The notes: a model not told the origin generated them from the letters alone. 64,000 nucleotides of DNA from UBA940 sp031547885 (GCA_031547885.1 JAVBRO010000006.1:22048-86047), one strand, 5' to 3'. Positions 26,569-35,367 are shown, counted from the first letter of the stretch. Numbers and translations: made by a program.

Positions 26569-27522
26569 ATGAAAAAAATTCTAACCCTCATTGTAATATT
26601 GTTTGTCGGAACGACAAAAACATTCGCAACGGCTTGGAATGAGCCCTGGACGGACAAAGTGATTAAAGAATCGGATTCGTTCGTTTTGGCAGACATCCTC
26701 TCTTTTGATACGAAGAAAGGATTGAAAATCAAAATTGAGAAGCATTTGGGAGGAGAAGAGCTGCCCAAAGAGATCAACATCACAGATTTTTACCTTCTGG
26801 AACTGGCAAGTTTTTCGGGAAGTCCGATTGAAGAATCCCATTTCGAGAAGACGGGGAAAAGCTATTTTTTCATAAAGAAGAGTAGCAAGGGGAAATATTG
26901 CGTAGCTACACCTACAACCGGATTCGATGGCGTCGAAAACGGGAATGTGTCTGCCACATACCGACACTCTTATCACAAGGCTTTGGCCCCTGCCGATATA
27001 TATGAAATGACAATGACGGCCATATTTAACCATTATCACCAACTGCCGTATGATAAAAAGCCTATAGAGGATTTTATCGACAAGCAACTTTCACAGGCGC
27101 CTGCAGGTTTCGGCGAAGATGAAATAGACACATTCTTTTTACAGCATACCGCACTGGAGACAATTTTTCACCTGAGACTCGACGGATATTATGAACGGAT
27201 ACTCCCTTTCTTCAACGACAAGACGAATGTTCACAACAGGGTATCCGCTTCAAGGGCTTTGGTCTCATGCAATACTGCCGAGACCAGGCTGTTGCTATTA
27301 GACAGGATCGCGAATAACGATAATGATGATTTCGCAACTGTAATTTGTATTTGGACCCTACAGGAATTTAAGCCTACGGAACTGAAGCCGGAACTTAATA
27401 AGCTCACAAAAAAAGCTTCTACAGAAGAAAACGGATTCGGCGGCAATATAATGGGCCCAAGAGTGGCCACCCAATTCCCGAATGTTAAAGCCGCATTGGA
27501 ATCCCTGATTAAAACGCTTTAA
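26569..27522 (+). CDS. Secreted protein of unknown function
   Basis: 317 residues from ATG 26569, chosen because a clean Sec signal peptide (MKKILTLIVILFVGTTKTFA) starts there. The mature part has a beta-rich N-terminal half and a helical C-terminal half with HEAT-like helix pairs (VHNRVSASRALVSCN, FATVICIWTLQEFKP). No catalytic motif recognised. Its codons are visibly richer in A and T than the Clp gene before it, which may mean recent acquisition. No partner gene adjacent. Confidence 0.6.
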   Translation: MKKILTLIVILFVGTTKTFATAWNEPWTDKVIKESDSFVLADILSFDTKKGLKIKIEKHLGGEELPKEINITDFYLLELASFSGSPIEESHFEKTGKSYFFIKKSSKGKYCVATPTTGFDGVENGNVSATYRHSYHKALAPADIYEMTMTAIFNHYHQLPYDKKPIEDFIDKQLSQAPAGFGEDEIDTFFLQHTALETIFHLRLDGYYERILPFFNDKTNVHNRVSASRALVSCNTAETRLLLLDRIANNDNDDFATVICIWTLQEFKPTELKPELNKLTKKASTEENGFGGNIMGPRVATQFPNVKAALESLIKTL

Positions 27523-27556
27523 CAAAGACAAGGAACTCCGACCGGCCGGGAACTGA

Positions 27557-27847
27557 TTATTTTACTATCAGTTCGCGGACCAGTACGGCGCCGGATCGGA
27601 CGTTTATCTGGTCGCGCAGAAACGTGCGCTGCATGAAGACCTCGTGGCGGACTACGGACGAGGTTATTTTCACGGTCATAATACCGTTTTTGTATGTAAC
27701 AGCGTCGGTACAAGAGGCAACCATAGGGCCTGCCACCTCGGCCCACGTATCGGGCAGCCGTCCCTCGGCGATCTTCCGCCTGATCGTCGGGTCCCTGAAC
27801 AGGTCGTCTACCAACTCCCCTACTTTGACTGTCCGTGTCCTGCGCAT
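27557..27847 (-). CDS. DUF721 (DciA-like) protein
   Basis: 96 residues from ATG 27847. An ATG at 27889 would add 14 low-complexity residues and overlaps the stop codon of the upstream small gene as TAATG, so coupled translation from there is the alternative. The core PDTWAEVAGPMVASCTDAVTYKNGIMTVKITSSVV, split by conserved hydrophobics, is the DUF721 fold. Members of this family include the DnaB-loading protein DciA and commonly sit beside recF, as here. Likely a replication factor. Confidence 0.72.
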   Translation of the reverse strand: MRRTRTVKVGELVDDLFRDPTIRRKIAEGRLPDTWAEVAGPMVASCTDAVTYKNGIMTVKITSSVVRHEVFMQRTFLRDQINVRSGAVLVRELIVK

Positions 27848-27888
27848 ATTATTAAGATTTAAATCCAGGCTATTGAGATTTGACAACA

Positions 27889-28086
27889 TTACTCCTCTGT
27901 CTCAAGAATCGGTATGATTATCGATTTATCAAGTTTCTCAATAAAATGTTCTTTATGACAGAACAGCTGCTGTCCTTCTTCATTGTTAATATTAGAATAT
28001 ACAATAAGCATCATTGCATCTTCCATATTTAAAGATTCGCCACAAAAACAACAAATTACTTGTTCCGAATTACTGATGCCATCCAT
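27889..28086 (-). CDS. Small cysteine-rich protein (zinc-ribbon-like)
   Basis: 65 residues. VICCFCGESL near the N-terminus and FCHKEHF in the second half supply a CxxC plus CH pair of the kind that binds one zinc ion. The sequence is strongly AT-rich compared with recF upstream and DUF721 downstream, so it seems inserted into this otherwise conserved pair. Its stop overlaps a possible start of the DUF721 gene. Function unknown; similar short CxxC/CHxxH proteins are often orphan or immunity-type genes, but nothing here proves that. Confidence 0.5.
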   Translation of the reverse strand: MDGISNSEQVICCFCGESLNMEDAMMLIVYSNINNEEGQQLFCHKEHFIEKLDKSIIIPILETEE

Positions 28087-28124
28087 AATTTTCCGCTGAT
28101 CTATTCAATGCTTTTTTGAAATAT

Positions 28125-29231
28125 TTAATTAGTAATTTCCGTCACCTCTCCGTTTTTGAGTTCGAACAGCGAATATTCGCGGCCGCCGTTACGCAGGATG
28201 GTTTCGAGGCGCGGGCGGTTGCAGTCCGATATGAAGACCTGCCCGAAATGCTCGGTGTCGACCAGCCGGATAAGCCTTTCGACACGCCCTGCGTCGAGCT
28301 TGTCGAAAAGGTCGTCCAGAAGCAGTATCGGTTTTTCGCCCAGCGCGTCGCGGACAATGGCGAACTGGGCCAGTTTCAGAGCTATGAGGAATGACTTCTG
28401 CTGCCCCTGCGAACCGTATTTTTTGAGCGGATGTCCGGCGATGCGCATCACTATATCGTCGCGGTGGATGCCTGTGGTGGAGAACTGGTTGATAAAATCC
28501 TTCTCACGGGCCGCAGTAAGCACTTCCAGAAAATCGCGTCCTGTCAGCTCCGACCGATATCGAAGCTCCACTTCCTCGCGGTCATCGGCGAGCGTGCGGT
28601 AGTAGTCGGCGACCAGCGGCTGCAGTTTTTCGATCACGGCGGCACGTTTGTCGTATATCTTCTGCCCGTGTTCGGCCATCTGCTGGTCGAGGATGCTCAG
28701 TATCTCCATCCGTCCGGAATTGACCGGCTGTTTCAAAAGGCGGTTGCGTTCGGTCAGGACGGTATTGTAGCGCATCAGGGCATTCAGGTATTCGCGGTCG
28801 AGCTGCGAGATGAAGGCGTTGAGCCAGCGGCGGCGTTCGTCGGCCGCATCGGCGATCAGGAAGGCATCGGACGGCGAGACCATCACCATCGGAACCACCC
28901 CGACGTGGTCGGAGAGGCGTTCATACTCTTTGCCGCAGTATTTCAGCTTCTTGCCCGCCTGTGCAGAGAACGAACATACGACGTTCAGGCTGCGCCCTTC
29001 GTCGTCGGTGTATTCACCCTCGGCGACGAAGAACTCCCCGCCGTGGCGCAGCGTCTGGCGGTCGGTCATCCCCAGCGAGCTCTTACACATCGACAGGTAA
29101 TGCACCGCGTCGAGAACATTGGTTTTCCCCGCCCCGTTCTCGCCCACAAAACAGTTGATCCCCGCCGAAAATTCGGGCGCGGCGGAAGCTATGTTCTTGA
29201 AGTTGACGAGCGACAGTTTGCGCAGTTTCAT
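28125..29231 (-). CDS. recF: DNA replication and repair protein RecF
   Basis: 368 residues, normal length. Walker A GENGAGKTN near residue 30-38, SMC-like signature KKYGSQGQQKSFLIALKLAQ and Walker B ILLLDDLFDKLD. RecF binds gapped DNA with RecO/RecR and helps load RecA. A TAACTTTG box lies 22 bp upstream. Divergent from the TPR gene. The order recF then DUF721 is typical of Bacteroidetes, here interrupted by a small AT-rich gene. Confidence 0.95.
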   Translation of the reverse strand: MKLRKLSLVNFKNIASAAPEFSAGINCFVGENGAGKTNVLDAVHYLSMCKSSLGMTDRQTLRHGGEFFVAEGEYTDDEGRSLNVVCSFSAQAGKKLKYCGKEYERLSDHVGVVPMVMVSPSDAFLIADAADERRRWLNAFISQLDREYLNALMRYNTVLTERNRLLKQPVNSGRMEILSILDQQMAEHGQKIYDKRAAVIEKLQPLVADYYRTLADDREEVELRYRSELTGRDFLEVLTAAREKDFINQFSTTGIHRDDIVMRIAGHPLKKYGSQGQQKSFLIALKLAQFAIVRDALGEKPILLLDDLFDKLDAGRVERLIRLVDTEHFGQVFISDCNRPRLETILRNGGREYSLFELKNGEVTEITN

Positions 29232-29253
29232 CGTACGGCTGTTTTACCAACTC

Positions 29254-29261
29254 CAAAGTTA
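29254..29261 (-). promoter_or_regulatory. Promoter -7 box (TAACTTTG) of recF
   Basis: Minus-strand TAnnTTTG match 22 bp before the recF ATG. Confidence 0.6.
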
Positions 29262-29325
29262 GCAAATATCCCGGGATTGCCCTCAAATTTTAACCGCCCG
29301 TATTTCTTTTTTATTCAAAAACTTC

Positions 29326-29333
29326 TACCTTTG
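29326..29333 (+). promoter_or_regulatory. Promoter -7 box (TACCTTTG) of TPR-ribH operon
   Basis: TAnnTTTG match about 70 bp before the TPR gene. The heptamer array lies between it and the ATG, hence within the leader. Confidence 0.6.
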
Positions 29334-29360
29334 TACCCTGATTTAAAAAACCCGAATAAT

Positions 29361-29388
29361 AATTCGTAATTCGTAATTCGTAATTCGT
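29361..29388. repeat. Heptamer array, 4 perfect units of AATTCGT
   Basis: Lies in the presumed 5' untranslated region of the TPR gene. Confidence 0.85.
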
Positions 29389-29404
29389 AATTTAATAATA
29401 AGAT

Positions 29405-30121
29405 ATGGCAAAGCAAGCAGGCACAACCGCAAAAAAGGCCGCAGTTGAAAAAGATCCCGAAGCAAAGATCGAGAACGCCCTCGGCAGAACCGAACTGTTC
29501 TTTGAAAAGAACTGGAAAACGCTGACCACCGTCGGTGTAGCGATCCTCGTACTGGCCGGAGCGATATACGGATACCAGATATTCTTCAAAGCCCCGCAGG
29601 GTAAAAAAGCGGCCGACGCGATGTATGTCGCCCAGCAGTTTTTCGCCCAGGAAGACTATGCCACCGCTCTCAACGGCGACGGCAACAACCTCGGTTTCGC
29701 AGACATAGTGGACAGCTACGGGAGCACTCACCAGGGACATCTCGCCGCCCACTACGCCGGCATCTGCTACATGCATGAAGGCGACCTGGACAGCGCTCTG
29801 GAATACCTGTCGAAATACAAAGCCACGAAAGGCGCCCCCAATACCCTTGTGAACGCCGAGAACGAAGGGCTTAAAGGCGATATCTACGTACAGAAAGGCG
29901 ACTATGCCACTGCCATCACGCATTTCGAAAAAGCCGTTGCCGCAGCCGACAATGTAGCCACCACACCGTTTTATCTCAAGAAACTGGGCCTGGCCTATGA
30001 TGCATCCGGCGATTACGCCGCCGCTGTGAAGGCTTACCGCCGCGTGTCGGACGAATATCCTGCCAGCTTCGAAGCCCGCGACATCGAAAAATACGCATCG
30101 GCCGCCGAGCAAAAGCTGTAA
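29405..30121 (+). CDS. Tetratricopeptide membrane protein (YfgM-like layout)
   Basis: 238 residues. A Lys/Ala-rich cytoplasmic N-terminus is followed by one membrane helix (about residues 41-60, TTVGVAILVLAGAIYGYQIF) and a periplasmic region with at least three TPR units (GHLAAHYAGICYMHEGDLDSA, GLKGDIYVQKGDYATAITHF, LGLAYDASGDYAAAVKAY; each shown in part). The layout resembles YfgM, a periplasmic chaperone helper, but sequence similarity is not claimed. It precedes ribH by 6 bp, an order common in Bacteroidales. Confidence 0.8.
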   Translation: MAKQAGTTAKKAAVEKDPEAKIENALGRTELFFEKNWKTLTTVGVAILVLAGAIYGYQIFFKAPQGKKAADAMYVAQQFFAQEDYATALNGDGNNLGFADIVDSYGSTHQGHLAAHYAGICYMHEGDLDSALEYLSKYKATKGAPNTLVNAENEGLKGDIYVQKGDYATAITHFEKAVAAADNVATTPFYLKKLGLAYDASGDYAAAVKAYRRVSDEYPASFEARDIEKYASAAEQKL

Positions 30122-30127
30122 TTATCG

Positions 30128-30661
30128 ATGGCCCTCAAAAAGAAAGACCTCTCGCAATTCGACTCCCCGCTACCGCCTGCCGACGACATGAAGTTCGGCA
30201 TAGTGGTATCGGAATGGAACCGCGAAGTGACCGAGTCCCTGCTCACCGGGGCCGTTCGGACGCTCCGCAGCGCCGGTTGCGCCGAGCATAACATCCTCAT
30301 CAAATACGTTCCCGGAACCTTCGAGCTTCCGCTGGGCGCGCAGTTCTTCGCCGAATACACCGACGTCGACGCCGTCATAGCGCTCGGATGCGTCATCCAG
30401 GGCGAAACCCGCCACTTCGATTTTATCTGCCAGGGGGCAACCCAGGGCATCATACAGTTGCAGATGACGTGGAACATGCCGATCGCATTCGGGATTCTCA
30501 CTACTGAGAATATGCAGCAGGCGATGGACCGCGCGGGAGGCCGCCACGGCAACAAGGGCGACGAAGCCGCCGCGACTGCCGTTAACATGGTGAAGATCCA
30601 GAACGAGATGGAGCAGTCGGCCGAAAACATCAACCGCGAATTCACCCGCACCGTAAATTAA
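30128..30661 (+). CDS. ribH: 6,7-dimethyl-8-ribityllumazine synthase
   Basis: 177 residues. Substrate-binding motifs VPGTFELPLG (61-70), GCVIQGETRHFDF with catalytic His96, FGILTTEN and RAGGRHGNKGDEAA are complete. It condenses 5-amino-6-ribitylaminouracil with dihydroxybutanone phosphate, the next-to-last step of riboflavin synthesis, usually as an icosahedral 60-mer or decamer. The N-terminus is about 15 residues longer than in the shortest homologues. Co-transcribed with the TPR gene. Confidence 0.95.
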   Translation: MALKKKDLSQFDSPLPPADDMKFGIVVSEWNREVTESLLTGAVRTLRSAGCAEHNILIKYVPGTFELPLGAQFFAEYTDVDAVIALGCVIQGETRHFDFICQGATQGIIQLQMTWNMPIAFGILTTENMQQAMDRAGGRHGNKGDEAAATAVNMVKIQNEMEQSAENINREFTRTVN

Positions 30662-30687
30662 TTACGAATTTCAAATTACGAATTACG
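30660..30687. repeat. Heptamer array (AATTACG, 4 units, one variant)
   Basis: Begins on the last base of the ribH stop codon; the second unit reads AATTTCA. Confidence 0.8.
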
Positions 30688-30697
30688 ATAGTCTCAA

Positions 30698-30731
30698 AAT
30701 GGGAAACCCGCTGAAAAGCGGGTTTCCCATT
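30698..30731. terminator. Terminator between ribH and aminopeptidase gene
   Basis: Perfect 14-bp inverted repeat AATGGGAAACCCGC around a 6-nt loop. A short T run follows on the minus strand, so it probably ends both convergent transcripts. Confidence 0.85.
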
Positions 30732-30756
30732 CTTCATTCTTCTCTCTTCATTCTTC
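30729..30756. repeat. Heptamer array (ATTCTTC, 4 units, one variant)
   Basis: Directly abuts the terminator; the third unit reads TCTCTTC. Confidence 0.7.
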
Positions 30757-30776
30757 ATTTGCAATCATAAATACAT

Positions 30777-32156
30777 TTATGATTGCATGAATTCCTCGAC
30801 TTCTTCGGTGGTAATGGGGATGCGGCGAAGGCCGAGCAGGCGGTTGCCCTCGTCGGTCACCAGCAGGTCGTCCTCGAGACGGATACCGCCGAAATCGTAA
30901 TAGTCGGCCAGTTTGTCGAAATTGACGAATTCGGCGCATGTGCCCTCGGCCCGCCATTTCGCGATGTAGTCGGGAATGAAGTAGATCCCAGGCTCGACCG
31001 TTACGACCATTCCGGGCTGCAGACGGCGTCCCATGCGGCACCTCGACACCGAAGGATGGGTCGAACGCGGCGTCTCGGCGTCGTAGCCCACATAGTTTTC
31101 ACCGAGGTCTTCCATGTCGTGAACATCGAGTCCCATGTGGTGGCCGAGTCCATGCGGCATAAAGAGCGAGTGGGTTCCGGCCATGACCGCATCGTCGATG
31201 TTTCCGCGCACCAGTCCGAGCGAGTGCAGCCCTTCGACCAGCACGCGCGCCGCCGCAAGATGGACGTCGACATAGCGGACATCGGGCGCGGCGAGCGTGA
31301 ATGCATGGTTGTTCGCCGCAAGGACTATGTCGTAAATATCTTTCTGTTTCTTCGTGAACCTGCCGCTGACAGGCATCGTGCGCGTATTGTCGCTGCAGTA
31401 GTTCGACACGGCCTCGGCCCCTGCGTCGACAAGCAGCATGCGCCCGTTCTGCAAGATGCCGTCGTGGCTGTGATTGTGAAGCGTTTCACCGTGCTGCGAC
31501 ACGATCGAGTGGAACGAAACGCCCCATCCGTACTGTATCGCAACGCCCTCTATGGCCCCGGCGATCTCCCTTTCGGGCGTCCCGTGGCAGCACATCTGCA
31601 TCGCAAGAGTGTGCATCCGGTAGCCGATCTCGCACGCCTCTTCGATCTGAATCACCTCTTCGTCGGACTTCTTATCGCGCATCGCAACCACCTCGCGGAT
31701 CAGTTCGTCGGACGGTGCCAGGCCGCCAGGAACAAGGTTCCCAATCAATATTTTGGTCTCGCCGCGATAAGGCGGCAGAATATGTACGGGCCGTCCCTTC
31801 GCAACTGCAACTGCGATCACCTCGGCCAGACGGGCGAAAGGCGCGGTGCTGCCCACGCCCACTTCCGCCGCAAGTTCTTCGACTCGGGGCTGCGGTCCCA
31901 TCCAGATTATGTCGTCTATGGTGAAATCGTCGCCGAAGATGGTGTCCGTACCGCTGTCGGTGTCGATCACTCCCGCGAATCCGGGCAGGTCGAGGCCGAA
32001 AAAGTAGAGGAAGTTGCTGTCCTGGCGGAACCGGTAGGCGTTGTTGGGATAATTCACGGGTGATTCCACATGACCGGGAAGCAGGATAAGTCCCTTTCCC
32101 TGCATCTTTTTGCGCAATGCGGCGCGTCTCTGTGTGTAGGTTTCTTTTGAGAACAT
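30777..32156 (-). CDS. Xaa-Pro aminopeptidase (M24B)
   Basis: 459 residues. N-terminal creatinase-like domain, then the pita-bread catalytic domain with the five metal ligands in order: Asp in LLVDAGAE, Asp in CSDNTRT, His in GLGHHMGLDVHD, Glu in VTVEPGIY and Glu in GGIRLEDDLLV. It removes N-terminal residues before proline in the cytoplasm with Mn2+. The U32 gene ends 19 bp upstream on the same strand, so both are likely one operon. Confidence 0.92.
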   Translation of the reverse strand: MFSKETYTQRRAALRKKMQGKGLILLPGHVESPVNYPNNAYRFRQDSNFLYFFGLDLPGFAGVIDTDSGTDTIFGDDFTIDDIIWMGPQPRVEELAAEVGVGSTAPFARLAEVIAVAVAKGRPVHILPPYRGETKILIGNLVPGGLAPSDELIREVVAMRDKKSDEEVIQIEEACEIGYRMHTLAMQMCCHGTPEREIAGAIEGVAIQYGWGVSFHSIVSQHGETLHNHSHDGILQNGRMLLVDAGAEAVSNYCSDNTRTMPVSGRFTKKQKDIYDIVLAANNHAFTLAAPDVRYVDVHLAAARVLVEGLHSLGLVRGNIDDAVMAGTHSLFMPHGLGHHMGLDVHDMEDLGENYVGYDAETPRSTHPSVSRCRMGRRLQPGMVVTVEPGIYFIPDYIAKWRAEGTCAEFVNFDKLADYYDFGGIRLEDDLLVTDEGNRLLGLRRIPITTEEVEEFMQS

Positions 32157-32167
32157 AGCATCAAATT

Positions 32168-32188
32168 ATTAACCATTAATCATTAACC
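32168..32188. repeat. Heptamer array (ATTAACC, 3 units)
   Basis: Units attaacc, attaatc, attaacc. Overlaps the last codons of the U32 gene. Confidence 0.5.
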
Positions 32189-33420
32189 ACTATTTTATAT
32201 AGTTTATCGCCGCGGCGCAGGGGGATATCGCTCTTTATCGAGCAGTAGATTCCTTGCGGGGCTGTGCCAGCCGGTTTGTCGGCCACATAGACCTCTACGG
32301 CAGGGATTTCCACCGCTCCGGTCGTCTCTCCCATCACCACAACGTCGCTGCCCGATTCCAGCGGAGAAGCCTCGACGAGTATCTCGGCGACGGATATTTT
32401 CTTGAAATAATTCGTCACCTTGCCCACGTAGACTTTGCGTTTTGTGGCCGACGAACCGTAATTCTTGCTCAGTTCGGGCACCGGTTTCCCGAGATAATAT
32501 CCACCCCAGAAACCGCGGTTGAAAACTTCACCCAGGCGGCTCTCCCACCCTGCAACCCTCTCTTCCGAAAAAGTCCCGTCGGCGACAGCCTTCACGGCTT
32601 CGTCGTAAACCTCGACCACGCGCTTCACATACTCGGCCGAACGCGCCCTGCCCTCTATTTTCAGCACCCGCACCCCGGCTTCGATGAATCGGTCGAGGAA
32701 CGGCAGCGTGCAGAGGTCCTTGGGCGAAAGCAGCCAGCGGTCCTCGACAACGATCTCGTCGCCTGTTTCGCGGTCGCGCAGTTCGTAGCTGCGGCGGCAG
32801 AGCTGGCGGCATGCACCGCGGTTGGCCGAGTTGCCGCTTTCGTGCAGGCTGAGGTAGCATTTCCCCGAAACCGCCATGCATAGCGCTCCGTGGGCGAACA
32901 TTTCTATCTTGACAAGTTCCCCGCGCGGTCCGCGCATATCCTGCCGCCGGATCTCCGCGTGTATGTGTGCCACCTGCTCCAGCGACAGTTCGCGCGCCAG
33001 CACCACCACGTCGGCCCACTGCGAATAGAACTTCAGCGTGTCGACATTGGAAACATTCAGTTGTGTGGAGATATGCACTTCCATCCCCACGGAACGGGCA
33101 TACAAAATTGCCGACTGGTCGGAAGCGATCACGGCGTCCACCCCCTCTTTCGCGGCGCAGTCGACGATCTTTTTCATAAGTGCCACCTCGTCGTCGTATA
33201 TGACCGTATTGACGGTAAGGTAGGTTTTGACACCTCGTTTGCGGGCGCGGCGGACGATTTCGGCAAGGTCGTCGAGCGTGAAGTTGGCCGACGAACGGGC
33301 GCGCATGTTCAACCCTTCGACCCCGAAATAGACGGAATCGGCACCCGCGTCCATAGCCGCCATCAGCGACTCGTAAGAGCCGGCCGGCGCCATGATCTCT
33401 ATGTCCCTCCGTTTAATCAC
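32176..33420 (-). CDS. Peptidase U32 family protein (RNA-hydroxylation type)
   Basis: 414 residues. N-terminal barrel start IEIMAPAGSYESLMAAMDAGADSVYFG is split by conserved glycine and aspartate. The family signature ESGNSANRGACRQLCRRSYEL lies in the middle, with nearby CMAVSGKCYLS; these cysteines may hold an iron-sulfur cluster. E. coli members RlhA and TrhP hydroxylate 23S rRNA or tRNA using prephenate-derived material rather than acting as peptidases. Which RNA is modified here cannot be told. Confidence 0.88.
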   Translation of the reverse strand: MIKRRDIEIMAPAGSYESLMAAMDAGADSVYFGVEGLNMRARSSANFTLDDLAEIVRRARKRGVKTYLTVNTVIYDDEVALMKKIVDCAAKEGVDAVIASDQSAILYARSVGMEVHISTQLNVSNVDTLKFYSQWADVVVLARELSLEQVAHIHAEIRRQDMRGPRGELVKIEMFAHGALCMAVSGKCYLSLHESGNSANRGACRQLCRRSYELRDRETGDEIVVEDRWLLSPKDLCTLPFLDRFIEAGVRVLKIEGRARSAEYVKRVVEVYDEAVKAVADGTFSEERVAGWESRLGEVFNRGFWGGYYLGKPVPELSKNYGSSATKRKVYVGKVTNYFKKISVAEILVEASPLESGSDVVVMGETTGAVEIPAVEVYVADKPAGTAPQGIYCSIKSDIPLRRGDKLYKIVVND

Positions 33421-33446
33421 TTTAGATTTTAAAGTTTCACCTATGC

Positions 33447-33616
33447 GTCATCCCGACAGAGGCAGACGAATAGTCTTGAAGTGTATTGAATTCTCACCTC
33501 TGCCGACGAGGGAACTACCTTTATATTAAACATGACCCTATTATGTAGATTCCTCGTCGTGTGATATACCCTTTCATTGTGCGTTATATTGTTGGATCAC
33601 ACTTGCTCGGAATGAC
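33447..33616. repeat. Cloverleaf intergenic repeat, copy E (inverted orientation)
   Basis: Outer ends GTCATCCCGA and TCGGAATGAC; left arm GGCAGA with TCTGCC; central arm GACGAGGGAACTAC with GTAGATTCCTCGTC; right arm GTGTGAT with ATCACAC. Read in reverse complement, its arm order equals that of copies F and G. Confidence 0.85.
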
Positions 33617-33619
33617 GTA

Positions 33620-34609
33620 TCATTTAGTTCTCCCGAGCAGTCCGAGTGCGAACTCTTTCAAAACCGCGGCCTTTTCAGCCGGAACCGAGAGTTTATCGAG
33701 CGACGCGGCGGCAATGGCAAAACGGCGGCCGATCTCCTCTTCCGTCGCCCGCTTCACGCCGTAACGGTCGTATATATGCCGCACCCTTTTGATCTTTTCT
33801 TCCTGAGAGTAACGTATATCCTTGTGTATCATTGCGAGCTCCATCCGGTCATCCGGATCCGCGGCAGCCATGGCGTTCATTTTGAGGAAGGTCTTCTTCC
33901 CTTCTAGAATATCGCCGCCGACGGTTTTGCCCAGGCGCGCATCGCCGTAGCTGTCCAGCAGGTCGTCCTGCATCTGGAACGCGATGCCGAACTCGAGGGC
34001 GAAATCGCGCAGGTGGCCGATATCTTCCGCCGACGCTCCGCCGACGACCGCACCCATCGAGACCGCCCCCACGAAAAGGGCCGAAGTCTTCAGTTCGATC
34101 ATTGCTATGTGCTCGTGCAGCGACACGTCGTCACGCCCTTCGAAATCCATGTCGTACTGCTGTCCTTCGCACACTTTTACCGCCGCCTCGCCGAAATATT
34201 TAAACATTTCCGACAACAGCTCCGGCCGCGATTTAGATAGCTCCAGGCACGAATACACCATCAGCGAATCGCCCGAAAGTATTGCGACATTTGCATCCCA
34301 CTTATTGTAAACGGACGGATGTCCGCGCCTTAGCGGGGCGTTGTCCATGATGTCGTCGTGCATCAGCGTGAAGTTATGGAACATCTCGATGCATGCGGCG
34401 GCGTGCAGGCTTTCCGAAACATCGTCGCGGAAGAGACCGCAGGCCATCAGCACGAACATCGGCCTGAGCCGCTTGCCTCCCTCGGCGAGCGAATAGCGGA
34501 TAGGATCGTAGAGTTTCTCCGGAAATGCCGGAAACCCGGCCGACGAGATAAACTCCTCTATCATATGACCATAGCGGTCGGTCAGATTCATAGCGTCCTG
34601 TTTTGGCAT
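33620..34609 (-). CDS. Polyprenyl (trans-isoprenyl) diphosphate synthase
   Basis: 329 residues from ATG 34609. First aspartate-rich motif DDIMD in FTLMHDDIMDNAPLRRG, second DDLLD in FQMQDDLLDSYGD, plus the GGKRLRP motif that binds isopentenyl diphosphate. These mark the FPP/GGPP/octaprenyl synthase family of the cytoplasm. Bulky residues Phe and Leu ahead of the first motif suggest a short to medium chain product (C15-C20), but this is not firm. The product would feed quinone, undecaprenyl or other isoprenoid paths. Stands behind its own weak promoter-like AATCTTTG. Confidence 0.88.
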   Translation of the reverse strand: MPKQDAMNLTDRYGHMIEEFISSAGFPAFPEKLYDPIRYSLAEGGKRLRPMFVLMACGLFRDDVSESLHAAACIEMFHNFTLMHDDIMDNAPLRRGHPSVYNKWDANVAILSGDSLMVYSCLELSKSRPELLSEMFKYFGEAAVKVCEGQQYDMDFEGRDDVSLHEHIAMIELKTSALFVGAVSMGAVVGGASAEDIGHLRDFALEFGIAFQMQDDLLDSYGDARLGKTVGGDILEGKKTFLKMNAMAAADPDDRMELAMIHKDIRYSQEEKIKRVRHIYDRYGVKRATEEEIGRRFAIAAASLDKLSVPAEKAAVLKEFALGLLGRTK

Positions 34610-34640
34610 CACACAAAGATTGATCTTAAGAGGTGGCGTC

Positions 34641-35288
34641 TTAGTAGATCCTTATATATTTTACCGCCCTTACTTTATGGCTCGTGTCTTTGGCCCAGCT
34701 TATGCCATTCGATTTAAAATAGAGCAGGGTGGCGGCTGCATCCTCTGCAGGGCCTTCGGTCGAGGTCCAATATGGCGGTATCGACAATTCGTCGGGTTCG
34801 CCAAACGGCGTTCCGCCCAGATATTCGATATAGTCGCCCAACCAAACCGACTCGCCGGTCTCCGGATCAGGGAAGCTCGTGTTATAGAGTTCCCGCATTT
34901 CCGCGGCGGAAGGGAGGTACCAGCATCCCGTGCCGTTCTTGTTTTTGTCGGCGCACCATTTGAAGGCGGGATATTTCGTTTCCCAATCCGTCAGGGCCTG
35001 TATCGTTTTCTGGTTTTCGAGCCCGTTCTCCAGTTCGTCAGCTCCGGTTTTGACATATTCGGAAGACCATGACAACTCGGCTTCATCCATCGATACGGCC
35101 AGCGCATACATGCCTCCCGATATCGTCACCACCTTGTAGACCACCGCCTTTTCGAGACCGACGCTATACAGGTCTCCCTCTTCATAGAATATTATTTCCG
35201 GGTCGCCGCCCGTGTTTTTATTGCAGCCTGTCGAGAATAGCACGGCGCAGCACACGGCCGCGGCCGCCAAAATGTTAACACGTTTCAT
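34641..35288 (-). CDS. Lipoprotein with Lcl_C/DUF1566-like domain
   Basis: 215 residues. Lipobox LFSTGC (Cys22). The second half has CWYLPSAAEMRELYN, PPYWTSTEGPAEDAAATLLYF and SHKVRAVKYIRIY, the pattern of the Bacteroidetes DUF1566/Lcl_C domain found at the ends of surface and fimbrial proteins. The first 90 residues are not recognised. Probably surface exposed; role unknown. A TATCTTTG box lies 23 bp upstream. Confidence 0.7.
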   Translation of the reverse strand: MKRVNILAAAAVCCAVLFSTGCNKNTGGDPEIIFYEEGDLYSVGLEKAVVYKVVTISGGMYALAVSMDEAELSWSSEYVKTGADELENGLENQKTIQALTDWETKYPAFKWCADKNKNGTGCWYLPSAAEMRELYNTSFPDPETGESVWLGDYIEYLGGTPFGEPDELSIPPYWTSTEGPAEDAAATLLYFKSNGISWAKDTSHKVRAVKYIRIY

Positions 35289-35311
35289 TGTCGCTCGTTA
35301 TTGATATCTTA

Positions 35312-35319
35312 CAAAGATA
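35312..35319 (-). promoter_or_regulatory. Promoter -7 box (TATCTTTG) of Lcl_C-like lipoprotein
   Basis: Minus-strand TAnnTTTG match 23 bp before the ATG. Confidence 0.6.
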
Positions 35320-35341
35320 GTCATTTCCCGTGAAAGGAGAT

Positions 35342-35367
35342 AAAAAAACCGCCCTTTCGGACGGTCT
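35342..35367 (-). terminator. Terminator of nusB-DUF1573-yajC operon
   Basis: On the minus strand: ACCGTCC/GGGCGGT stem with GAAA loop and one mismatch, followed by seven T. Confidence 0.8.
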
